Made by a program: the position numbers and the translations under genes
Shown: piece by piece, positions 12,497 through 23,300 of the stretch
How the letters are laid out: every line of letters begins with the position of its first letter
Numbering within the stretch: position 1 is the stretch's first letter
From: Przewalskia tangutica
Taxonomy: Eukaryota > Streptophyta > Magnoliopsida > Solanales > Solanaceae
DNA: 64,000 nt
Assembly: GCA_029844215.1 (NCBI GenBank)
Contig: CM056729.1
Coordinates: 5,394,001 to 5,458,000 of the forward strand
Reading direction: 5' to 3'
The notes under the pieces: generated by a model
Told to the model about the DNA's origin: nothing
The model's database searches: none
Seen by the model: the letters and a program-made list of their open reading frames with translations, nothing else

Positions 12497-12600
12497 TGTA
12501 GAATAGTGTAAATCTCCCTTGATTAGAGTTCTCTTATTAATGCAATATATATAGAGTGCACAATTATAGTCCTAATGGAATTAAGATCTCTATTTTACAT
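12497..12600 (-). repeat. copia 5' LTR fragment
   Basis: The LTR edge begins at TGTAGAATAGTG, directly beside the primer-binding-like TGATATCAAGAG (- strand). The arrangement matches the LTR edge at 27498 in the receptor-intron copia element. The far end was not located; 12600 is approximate. Confidence 0.55.
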
Positions 12601-12868
12601 TAAAATATTTATTATAGAATATATTCATTATGTTCAGATCTGAATTCATGATTTTTAAAGTAATGAGAATTTAGTGGTAAGAATCTCACGTTTATATTAT
12701 GGATTAGCCTGTGTGTAACAACAATAGCCAAGTCAAAAAATATTGATAAAGAGGATCCAGAAAAGAAGATACAAAAGTACCGTGCCTGGAATTTAAACAT
12801 GTACTCTTATGCCAAAGGGATTAATTTGCATGTGGTTTTGCGTGCAATATTCCATAGGTAGAATTAAT
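12601..12868. other. AT-rich spacer
   Basis: No gene or repeat recognised. It ends with the TTAAT duplication of the next element. Confidence 0.5.
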
Positions 12869-13715
12869 TGTTGGATATAATAATCTGTATACGTTTAAAT
12901 AACGTTTCAACACAATCTGTTAAACACTTAATAAAAATAAATTACACAGTATAAAATAAATTAATTAAAACCAGTACACAAAACTGACAATAAACAAAAT
13001 CTGTTTTGAAAAACTAATTAAAATATTTTTTCAGAATATAATCGAGCCCACTTAGTTCAAAGTGTGTCTTTAAGGAAATTATTCCCCCCCACAGTACTCG
13101 AGGTTAATGGAATACTCCCTCCCAGGATAGAACGATTATCTTACCAGAATAGTAGTACTCCAAATTCAGGTAGCGGCGAACCACTCAACGACAGTAAATT
13201 ACACTGAAATTTGTTTGTGCAGAAGAAGAAGAAGTTTCAGAAAGTTAGTTCCCTAAATTCTGAGGAATCAAACGAATTTATAGCCTTGGAAGTACTGTTT
13301 ATGAAGGTTTGCAACCCTTCTGAACAGTCACTTTAAAACTGGTGGGAAAATAAATTTATGGGAAAAAATTTCGCGTCGGCGCCGCGGCGCCGTCGATGTG
13401 ATTTTCGACGGTGCTTGCCTCGGGTCAATAAATAATAATTAAGGATAATTTGATCCAAAAAGATTATCAATCAATCAAATCATTTGACCGAAGCCGAAGC
13501 CGAAGCCGAGGCCAAGCCGAGCGACGACGACGGCGCGAGGGGAGACCCTCTTCTTAACCCTGTAGCAACAAGAAGGAGTACTTCTACTTTTAAGTAGAAG
13601 AGCTTTTCTTTCCACTACCGATGAGGGACAAATGCTTATTTTAATAAGCAAAAGGAACAACTCATTTTTATTCCCTCCATTCATTTCCCATTTATTCTAT
13701 CATTGAAACCCAACA
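12869..13715 (-). repeat. copia LTR, left (3' LTR)
   Basis: 847 bp. It is nearly identical to 18035-18843 except at 13392-13462, directly after the palindrome GGCGCCGCGGCGCC (13378-13391), where the two LTRs are unrelated. Confidence 0.92.
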
Positions 13716-14400
13716 ATTCCCCACATGAATGGGGAATGACCATGAGATAAAGGAATGTATGAACAAGTGTGTAATTTACAAACAAGGATTAATTGTATCT
13801 GGATAAGTAGGTTTTTCTTTGAACTTTACGTAGTGAATTTATATCGGATATACTCGATCAATCGGTAGATTTGATATCTTTGAACCGTCGAATTTTGTTG
13901 TATACCTAGACAACATAAGTCACACAATCAACCCTCAACCGTTTATGGTTCTCACGCTTGTGTTCGTTTCAGCCATAAACACCGCCTGGTTTCATGAGTG
14001 CATATAGAATGGGCCTTCACTGTGCATCCGAAATACGCCGGGATTGAAAATGACATAGCGTTCCTGATAGAAAATGACGACTCCTTCATTCCCCTTTAAA
14101 GCGGCTTACACTTAACACTCACATAGGAGATTTCTAAATATGTGGTCTTATAGCCACATTATCTGGTCATACATTGCCAGATTTAGATAATCATTAAAAA
14201 ACATTAATGCTTTATTAACTCATTAACAAACCATAAAGTTTTATCCTTATTTCTGAACATTGTCTTCATCCGAGAATGGGTTGAGTTATTGACAATGTTG
14301 AACCGTCAGTCACAACTTTGTTTGATCTCCTTGAACCTAGCTCTTGGGATCTCCAATCTGCTAGGTAGAGTTACCGCCATGATGACTTGTCCTCAGCCTT
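13716..14400. other. copia 3' untranslated region
   Basis: This part lies between the end of the RNase H remnant and the left LTR. No frame is recognised. Confidence 0.6.
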
Positions 14401-15422
14401 AACCTCATTCCCATTGATGATCTATTAACTCCCTCTCTAGATAAGTCTTTTGTAAGCGGATCTGCCACATTATCTCTTGACCTTACATAGTCAATCGTGA
14501 TAACGCCATTAGAGAGGAATTATCTAACGGTATTGTGTCTCCGTCGTATGTGACTAGATTTTCCGTTATACATTATGCTCCCTGCCCTACCTATTGTTGC
14601 TTGACTGTCACAATGTATACATATAGGAGCCAAAGGTTTGTGCCAGAATGGAATATCTTCTAAGAAATTCCGGAGCCATTCAACTTCTTCACCGGCTTTG
14701 TCTAAAGCTATAAATTCATATTCCATTGTAGAATCGGGCGATGCATGTCTGTTTTGATGAATTCCAAGACACTGCTCCTCCACCAACGGTGAAAACATAT
14801 CCACTCGTGGATTTAACTTCAAATGATCCGGTGATTCAGTTTGCATCACTGTATCCCTCAAGTACTGCGAGATATTTATTATAATGCAAAACATAGTTTT
14901 GGGTGTGTTTTAAATATCCAAGACTCGTTTCATTGTCATCCAATGAGTTTGATTGAGATTACTTGTGAATCGACTCAGCTTGCTTATAACACATACTATA
15001 TCTGATCGTGTACAATTCATAATATACATCAAACTTCTCAAAATTCGTGCATAGTCCGATTGTGAGTCACTTTCACCTTCATTCTTTTGAAGTGCAAAAT
15101 TTACATCAATTGGAGTCTTTGCAACATTGAAATTTAAATACTTGAACTTGTCAAGTACCTTTTCAATATAATGTGACTGTGATAATGCTAGACCTTGTGG
15201 AGTTTTATGGATCCTAATGCCTAAGATCAAATCAGCAACTCCTAAGTCCTTCATATCAAATTTGCTAGCCAGCATACGCTTCGTAGCATTTACATCGGCA
15301 ATATCTCTACTTATTATCAACATGTCATCAACATATAAACAAACAATGACTTCATGATTTGGAGTATTTTTAATGTAAACACATTTGTCACACTCATTAA
15401 TCTTAAATCCATTTGCCAACAT
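14401..15422 (-). pseudogene. copia reverse transcriptase C-terminus and RNase H
   Basis: The frame at 14910-15422 holds the reverse transcriptase motif VCLYVDDMLI and the region FDMKDLGVADLILGIRI. The frame at 14520-14894 holds RNase H text (YEFIALDKAGEEVEWLRNFL ... HCDSQATIGRAGS) and continues after a stop as a DYVRSRDNVADPLTKDL-like tail. The two frames are separated by a stop and shift at about 14900. Confidence 0.85.
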
Positions 15423-16375
15423 TATTTGGTCAAATTTCGCATGTCATTGTTTGGGTGCTTGTTTAAGTCCATACAGTGACTTACAAGTTTGCACACTTTC
15501 CTTTCTTTATCGGAAACCACAAAACCCTCAGGTTGTTCCATGTAAATTTCTTCCTCCAATTCTCCATTTAAGAAAGCTGTCTTGACACCCATTTGATGGA
15601 TTTCAAGACTATATACGGCCGCCAGTGTCACTAACACCTGAATAGGTGTTATTCTTGTTACCGGCGAATATGTGTCAAAGTAATCAAGACCTTCCTTTTG
15701 TCTATAACCTTTGACCACAAGTCTTGCCTTATATTTGTCAATAGTGCTATCAGCTTTCATTTTCCTTTTAAAAATCCACTTTGATCCTAAAGGTTTATTT
15801 CCAGGAGGAAGATCAACCAATTCCCATGTATGGTTGTTCAAGATTGATTCAATCTCACTATTGACAGCTTCTTTCCAAAATGTTGAATCAGAAGATGACA
15901 TTGCTGCTTTAAATGTTTGAGGCTCATTTTCAAGCAAGAATATCACAAAATCTGGTCCAAAGGAAGTAGATGTCTTTTGACGTTTGCTACGCCTTGGATC
16001 CTCTTTGCTTGGTGTACTTTCCTTTGGTTCTTCCCGCGGTCGTTTAGATATTTCACTTGACGACTCACATTCAGTTTTATACGGATAGATGTTTTCAAAG
16101 AATTCAGCATTATCTGATTCAATTATCGTATTAACATGAATTTTGGGATTGTCCGATTTGTGAACAAAAAACCGACAAGCTTTGTTGTTTGTAGCATAGC
16201 CAATAAAAACACAATCCACAGTTTTTTGTCCGATTTTTACCTTTTTGGGTAAAGGAACTTGGACCTTTGCTAAACACCCCCACACTTTGAAATATTTCAA
16301 GTTGGGTTTTCTTCCTTTCCATAGTTCATATGGAATAGATTGTGTTTTGATGTGGGCACTCTATTGAGTATTCGG
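15422..16375 (-). pseudogene. copia integrase tail and reverse transcriptase N-terminus
   Basis: The 292-codon frame at 15422-16300 starts in the integrase C-terminus (KYFKVWGCLAKVQVP) and runs through a Ser/Glu-rich linker into reverse transcriptase (WKEAVNSEIESILNNHTWELVDLPPG ... GVKTAFLNGELEEEIYMEQPEGF). The expected VDVKTAFLNG Asp reads as Gly. The frame breaks just before the YVDD segment. Confidence 0.85.
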
Positions 16376-17101
16376 TTAGCTGTAAGGATAGCTTCCCCCC
16401 CCCAAGCTTTGCGGTAAACCGAAACTTATTAATAAAGCATTCATCCTTTCCTTTAATGTTCGGTTTTTCCTTTCCGCAATTCCATTTGAATGTGGTGTGT
16501 AAGGGGCAGTAGTTTGATGAATAATTCCATATTCTAAACATATCTCTGCAAAAGGAGATTCGTACTTTCCACCCCTATCACTTCTAATCATTTTTATCTT
16601 TTTGTTCAATTGATTTTTCACTTCGTTCTTGTATTGCTTAAATGCATCGATTGCTTCATCCTTACTATTAAGCAAATACACATAACAATATCGAGTGCAA
16701 TCGTCAATAAAAGTTATAAAATACTTTTTTCCACCGCGAGATGGTATTGATTTCATATCACATATATCTGTGTGAATTAAGTCTAAAGGATTTGAATTCC
16801 TATCAATAGACTTATATGGATGTTTAAACAACTTAGATTCAACACAGATTTCACATTTTGATTTGTTACACTCGAATTTAGGCAATACTTATAAATTAAT
16901 CAATTTCCGCAAGGTTTTGTTATTGACATGTCCTAAACGAACATGCCATAAATCATTTGACTCCAATAAGTAAGACGAAGTTGAATTCTTATTAATACTG
17001 TCAACAACCATTACATTGAGTTTGAAAAGGCCCTCGGTGAGGTAGCCTTTTCCTATGAACATATCATTCTTACTTATTACAATTTTCTCACTAACCAACA
17101 C
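16376..17101 (-). pseudogene. copia integrase core
   Basis: The HHCC-type head (WHVRLGHVNNKTL ... CEICVESKLFKHPY) is followed by the catalytic core with its acidic residues in place (HTDICDM; SDRGGKYES; NGIAERKNRTL). A run of about ten G on the - strand at 16397-16407 breaks the frame in the segment usually reading LP(Q)..WGEA. This could be a real indel or a homopolymer sequencing error. Confidence 0.88.
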
Positions 17102-17597
17102 GCACTTAAACCCGTTTTTGATGAGTAGTCAATGAAACTAAATTCTTCCGAATTGTTGGAACGCGAGAACATTGTTGAAGTCCGACCTTGCCTAAGTCAT
17201 CTTCGTAAGTATCTTCCCATATCCTTCAACCTTGGTCATGCGGATTTCCCATAAACAAGACCTCTTCAGTCCAATGAGCGTAGTTGCAAATGCTTCTTTG
17301 GCAGCGTAAACATGTCGAGTGGCACCAGAATCAAGTCACCACTCCTTTGTGTTTCCAACCAAATTGCACTCCGATAGCATTGCACACAGATCATTCACCA
17401 TATAGGCTCGTCCTTTTCCCTTTGTCCTTTTTCGGGAGACGACAATCTGGGGCTTTGTGTCCAGCTTTTCCACAATTATAGTAGTTGCCCTTGAACCTTT
17501 TCTTGTTAGGATCTTTCTCCTTTCCAGAAGGCCTTTTCCTTTTCTGGTTCTTTTTTGGAGCAACATCTTCAACGACGTTTGCCCCTTCAATTGCCAT
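17102..17597 (-). pseudogene. copia gag zinc knuckle and protease remnant
   Basis: The frame at 17391-17597 begins MAIEGANVVEDV and contains a CCHC knuckle, NYYNCGKAGHKAPDC, followed by a Lys-rich tail. Upstream gag sequence is absent. Protease text at 17110-17330 is broken in several frames. Confidence 0.75.
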
Positions 17598-17639
17598 TAT
17601 TTATTTGTCACAGTCAAATCGACAAACTGTTTTAGTTAA

Positions 17640-18034
17640 TAAAACCAGAATAACAATTAATTCACATACTTCAACGATGAAGATTTTATTTCTTCAAATC
17701 GCAGTTGAATTATGAAACTTAAACGATGAAGATTTTATTTCTTCAAATCGCAGTATAATTATGAAACTTTAGTGTTCCAACGAAGTTTTTATATCTTCGA
17801 GTCAGAATACTAATATTCATATGGAGTAGAAAACTACACAAGTTTTAATCTCCTTAAACAGAACGATGAAGTTTTTCTGTTCTTCAAATCGTTGTACAAG
17901 TATGAACTTTAATATTCCAACGAAGTTTTTATGTCTTCAAGTTAGAATATGAAATTTCATACGGAGTAAAAAACCATACAGGTTTTAGTCTTCAAACCAG
18001 AATACAGATTAAAAAAAACTAATTTCCTTAAGAT
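17640..18034 (-). repeat. copia leader with hairpin-like repeats
   Basis: Five or so units of 50-110 bp lie between the 5' LTR and gag. Each has a (C/A)GA(T/A)GAAG(T/A)TTTT ... CTTCAAATCG core, whose two arms (GAAG and CTTC) can pair into short hairpins. Confidence 0.6.
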
Positions 18035-18843
18035 TGTTGGATATAATAATATGTATACGTTTAAATAACGTTTCAACACAATCTGTTAAACACTTAATAA
18101 AAACAGATTGCACAGTATAAAATAAACTAATTAAAACCAGTACACGAAACTGACAATAAACAGAATCTGTTTTGGAAAACTAATTAAAATATTTTTTCAG
18201 AATATAATCGAGCCCACTTAGTTCAAAGTGTGTCCTTAAGGAAATTATTCCCCTCACAGTACTCGAGGTTAATGGAATATTCCCTCCCAGGATAGAACGA
18301 TTATCTTACCAGAATAGTAGTACTCCAAATTCAGGTAGCGGCGAATCACTCAACGGCAGTAAATTACACTGGAATTTGTTTGTGCAGAAGAAGAAGAAGT
18401 TTCAGAAAGTTAGTTCCCTAAATTCTGAGGAATCAAACGAATTTATAGCCTTGGAAGTACTGTTTCTGAAGGTTTGCAACCCTTCTGAACAGTCACTTTA
18501 AAACTGGTGGGAAAATAAATTTATGAGAAAGAATTCTGCGTCGGCGCCGCGGCGCCAAATGTGCTGCAGCTTTCAGGACTTCCGGCGTCGCGACATATTA
18601 TCAATCAATCAGATCATTTGACTGAAGCCGAAGCCGATGCCGAGCCCAGCGACGACGACGACGCGAGGGGAGACCCTCTTCTTAACCCTTTAGCAACAAG
18701 AAGGAGTACTTCTACTTTGAAGTAGAATAACTTTTCTTTCCACTACCGGTGTGAGACAAATGCTTATTTTAATAAGCAAAAGGAACAACTCATTTTTATT
18801 CCCTCCTTCCATTTCTCATTTAATCTATCATTGAAATCCAACA
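18035..18843 (-). repeat. copia LTR, right (5' LTR)
   Basis: 809 bp. It matches 12869-13715 except for 18557-18596, after the palindrome at 18543-18556. Here the sequence holds CTGCAG and a second decayed GC block (TCCGGCGTCGCGA). Confidence 0.92.
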
Positions 18844-19198
18844 TTAATCACCTGAAAAATAAACTCACAACTTATTATAACATGTTAAATTATACAGAGG
18901 CAGTGTAAAATTATTTACTTGTCAATGATTCAAATATCTTTTTGTTTTTCGACGGGTATTTGGTATTAGCTTTGAAGCTCAGATTAATCCGTTTTCACGG
19001 TGCATAAGGCTCATTAAAAGGTGAATATCTTTGTACTCTAATTTTTTTCATTATCAAAATTTAACTCGAGACGTTTAATTAAAGGTAGAAGGATGTTATC
19101 CTTCCACCACTAACCGTTGGTTGGTCAATGACTCAGGTATATAAGTTAAATGCTTCTCTAGTGAGTTAATGTATTTCATTCTTGTACGTACCTCTTCT
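18844..19198 (+). promoter_or_regulatory. Proximal promoter of the CHRK1-like gene
   Basis: A TATA box, TATATAAG, lies at 19138-19145, which predicts transcription start near 19170. A W-box core on the opposite strand (GGTCAA at 19123-19128, followed by TGACTC) is 10 bp upstream of it; W-boxes bind WRKY factors in defence genes. Only about 290 bp separate the TATA box from the copia LTR, so distal promoter elements were displaced or replaced by the LTR. Confidence 0.6.
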
Positions 19199-20357
19199 AT
19201 GGCATTCAAAAGCATTGCCATTCTTCTCTTCTTCCACTCAATTCTTCTATCCCAACTTCACAAATCCATAGCAGCAGATCAAACATGGATAAAAGCTGGT
19301 TATTGGAAAAATGACATCACTAATCCCAATATTCAAAGCATCAATTCAACTCTTTACACTCACCTCATCTATGGCTTTGCTGATGTTACCTTCAATTCAT
19401 CAACAGATCAAATTATTGTCACAATATCAGATGATGAGACAATTAAAAACTTCAATAGCCTCGTCAAAAGGAAAAATCCATCCATCAAGACAATATTATC
19501 AATTGATGCCAAAGACCAATCTTCTAGTATGTACCTATTTATGTCCAGCACATACTTCTCAGGAAGAAAATACTTCATTGAATCATCCATCAAAATCGCG
19601 CGACTTTATGGTTTCGATGGACTTGATTTCTACTGGATTTGGCCTAGTTCGTCGCAAGAAATGTTGAATTTGGCTACCCTTTTGGATGATTGGAGAGTTG
19701 CTATCGATTCGGAGTCCAAGAGCACGAAAAAAACACGACTTTTTTTAACCATGGCAGGTCAATACACACCATGGATTCAAGATTTGAATTTTCCAATTGA
19801 GTCAATGAGGAAAAACTTGGATTGGGTACATGTTATGGCACTTGATTACTATAATCCAGCGTCAACAAACAACACATCTCCTGTTGCAGCATTGTATGAT
19901 TCTACTAGTGATTTGAACACTGATTATGGGATTAGTGCTTGGATCAAATCTGGTTTTCCTAGTCAAAAGATTGTGTTGGGATTGCCATTTTATGGCTATG
20001 TGTGGACATTGGTTAGTTCTAAGGATAATAAAATTGGCGCGGCAGGAACAGGGCCCGGCCCGGAAGTGTATCTGTACAGTACTGAAGCTGAAAATGAGCC
20101 GTTCACAAGCACTGATGGTACGTTGAACTTCAATATTATCAAGAGAGACATGATAAAATATCGCGCTAATAATTCGTCGTATAATTCAACTTATGTGATG
20201 AATTATGTCTCTGTTGGGACAAGTTGGGTTGGATTTGATGATGTTGAGGCAGTGAAAACCAAAGTTTCCTATGCAAAAGAGAGAAACTTGAGAGGCTATG
20301 TGGCATGGCAAGTCTCATATGACTGGAATTCTGTTCTGTCTCAGGCTGCCGCAGGAG
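19199..20357 (+). CDS. CHRK1: CHRK1-like exon 1: signal peptide and GH18 domain
   Basis: Encodes residues 1-386 and one base of the next codon. It ends ...SVLSQAAAG at donor GGAG|GTAACT (phase 1). If the intron is kept, the frame stops two codons later, giving a soluble ectodomain. Several N-glycosylation sites (NST, NSS, NNT, NNS) fit a secreted domain. Confidence 0.95.
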
Positions 20358-23300
20358 GTAACTAATTACATTCTTTTTTTTTCTTTAGGCATTTTGTATT
20401 CGACATTGCCAAAATTCTCACGTAGGTTGTTGATAGATGATTTGGTTTCTTCATATAATTTTAGGTAATTCTCACCTCATGAGCTAATTTTGAGAGTCGG
20501 CTTAGTCTTAACGTCCATTTCTTATCATGGTATCATAACTAGATCCATTCCCATTTTTATTACCCGATATTAGACCCCCATATTACGCTGTTCGCGCTCC
20601 ATTTTTATTACTTTATATTAGACCCCTATCTGATTCAAACTCAATTCAATTGTTGGTTGCCCGATGTTACGCCCTCTATATTATGTTGTTCGCGCTCCAC
20701 TTGGCAGGCCTGACATGTGAGGGTTTTCAAAATTCCCACATCCGTTATGGATGAGTGATTTGGTCTCTTTATATGATCTCGAAAAATTCTTACATTATGA
20801 GCTATATCCGGATCTTGTCACCAAGAAACTTTCCCGATTGACAAAAACATTATGTTAAGTCTTTGGTATTGAATTAGGCCGAGGTCTATTTGTTATCATA
20901 AATCTATTGATCCGACTAATCCGGACTGACGCAAGTACGGTTAAGGCCAACTAAGGAAAGTAAATCGCTTCCTACTAAAAAGTTATGTATTCCCAGCATG
21001 AGGGTTTTTTAAAATTCCTACATCAGTTATGGCGGAGTGATTTGGTCTCCTTATATGGTCTCCAACAATTCTCATCTCATGAATTATCTCAAAATCTTAT
21101 CCCCCAAAACCTTTCTCGATTGGCGAAACGTTCAGCTAAGTTTTTGGAGTTGAATTAGATCCAAAATTTTATATTTCCAAAGCTCGAATAATCACATGAT
21201 TCATTAATTTGTTAATTAATTCTTGCTTTATATATGAAATGTCTCAACAATTTATGTTTTCATTGTTAGAAGTTGAAGATATACAAGGAGGAGTAAATAT
21301 TGATCAATCAGGAACATTGCACAAGAAGAAGAAATTCAATCGATTGATTCTCATTTTGATTCCAGTGGGATCTCTATTGATGTTGTTGTTGCTTGTCTTT
21401 GCACTGTGGTGTCTTCGAAGGAGAAAAGTAAAAGTACTTAAATTTCCAGGTAACTTCTTTAAATTGTTATTCCTTCTGTATTACTGTATTTATGTATTAC
21501 TCTCTCAATCCTAAAAAAATCATACTTTTCGTTTTTCGAGAGTCAAATTTTTTAATTTTGATTGTGTGTTAGAACTTAGAACATAAAATCTCTAAATTGT
21601 TTGAAATAAAATTTATATATTTGAAAACTATGTAAAAAGTACTATAAGTCACCATAATTAATAATTTAAAAGCCATTTGATTTATTTTTATCAAAGAACA
21701 CTCGGCTGACGCTCGAGAAGTGAAAAGTGTCAATCTTTCTGAAACAGAGAGAGTAATATTCTTTTCTTATTGATCCGTTAAAAAAGACAAGACACTTTTT
21801 CGATGAGAAAACAATTATATTTGAAATTTCTCATTAATTTTATACTTTATGATATGCTCCTTGGTAAAGACTTATTTGCATAGGTTGTTTATGATAAATC
21901 ACACAAACTTACCGTGATTAAGTAATTTAGTGAGGTGATAATGTTAAGTTTAGGATCCCGTATCCCTTTTCATTGATTCAAAGTAAATATATATACAAAG
22001 GAAGCTTGCACAGCAAGATCAAAATCAAGTCTTAAACTAAGGAACTAAATGATATATAAATCCTAGTCACAAGCCACAATGGATCCCCGGTAGCCAACCT
22101 ATGTCAAGCATTTGTGAGCTCCAAGTCCATCTCCGGTACGAGAGGGGTTACCTTGATGTAAAAAATGATCCTCCTTTGTTTCAAGATTTGATATCGAGAA
22201 ACTCCTGCTCATATATAGATTATCCTAGAATCAACATGAAATCAAATTATATCAACTAAATGATATATGCCTATATATAGATTATCCTAGAATTACTATG
22301 AAATCAAATCATATCTTAACACATAATTTGTACTAAGATTCACGATTCAGTGAAAATAGTGTATGTGCAGACATGATTTGTTGTAAACATTCCTTGCACG
22401 TAAATTATTACCCTTCTATAATCACTTAAATAATTAAGATTACAAAAAAAAAAATCTTTTTCTTAAACTCGTCACGAGTCTAACACTACCACATAATAAT
22501 TTGTCTTGTCACATTGTGGGTGCATGAGGAGTCCTGTTTCATCTCTCTCTCTCTCTTTTTTTTTTTAATATATGTCTATGTTTTTACTGAATATGTGTTG
22601 GAAACAGAGAGAATACCAAGAAACAAAATTGGAAGCAAAAATGAAGATGAAGAAACCAGGACTTTGCATATATTCACTTATGATGAGATGAATGAAGCTA
22701 CACATAATTTTTCAATTGATAATGAGCTTGGACAAGGTGGATATGGACCTGTTTACAAGGTACATAATTAACATTTTGTTTTCTTTTAGAAATTTGAAAA
22801 TTTTCAACAATTTTCTTTTTGTTTTTAAACCAAAGAAAAACAAATTGAAGAAATGGTCTATACAGAATCTACGAAAGAAATACTTCAAAATTTTATTTAA
22901 CTTTATAAACGGAAAGAAACAATCCTTTCATTATTCTTATTAATAAAAGACATATATATACAAGTTACAATAGGAGAATTCTATTCCTACTTTACATCTA
23001 AAACCCCATTCTATACAACAAAAGTAATAGTATAATTCTAATTATGGTACAAGACTAAGTCTACCAAATATACAATATACAAAATAGGAGAATCCCGAAT
23101 TCTGGAAATCCGGTCGCATACGTGTTCTAAGTCATGCACGCTAAAGCCATCTTGGGCATCGCTCTAAAATCTTCAAAAGGATCGAGGAAGATCCTTTGTA
23201 AAGATGTCTGCAATCTGATATCTGGAAGGGACGTGGCAGACACATACTTGTCCTTTTGCTACATTCTCTCGAACAAAGTGAATATCCATCTCTATGTGTT

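Larger units (their letters stand above)
6292..12600 (-). mobile_element. Degenerate copia element, split by a solo LTR
   Basis: On the - strand the order from high to low coordinates is: LTR fragment from 12497, a tRNA-iMet-like primer site (TGATATCAAGAG, about 12485-12496), repeat-rich gag, protease, GAG-pre-integrase and integrase, then reverse transcriptase. A 3-kb gypsy solo LTR (7587-10635) interrupts the integrase. The 3' end is missing: coding similarity stops at about 6292, halfway through reverse transcriptase, with no 3' LTR. Its integrase tail STPCVFLGFPSNHRGY is shared with the copia element inside the receptor gene, placing both in one lineage (Ale/Retrofit-like by inference). 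All frames are broken. Confidence 0.8.
12869..18843 (-). mobile_element. Complete copia LTR retrotransposon
   Basis: Two long repeats with TGTTGG...CCAACA ends (12869-13715 and 18035-18843) are flanked by a perfect 5-bp duplication TTAAT (12864-12868 and 18844-18848). The coding strand is -, since gag, integrase, reverse transcriptase and RNase H run from 17.6 down to 14.4 kb. On that strand a purine-rich tract (ATGTGGGGAAT) precedes the left LTR, confirming orientation. No tRNA-iMet-type primer site is obvious next to the right LTR. Most of gag is missing and coding frames carry shifts, so it cannot move by itself. The right end lies about 355 bp from the receptor start codon. Confidence 0.93.

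Noticed and set aside
19169..19198. Upstream in-frame ATG (19169) as receptor start
   Set aside because: The TATA box at 19138 puts transcription start at about this point, and ATG 19199 begins a better signal peptide; the upstream ATG cannot be fully excluded.
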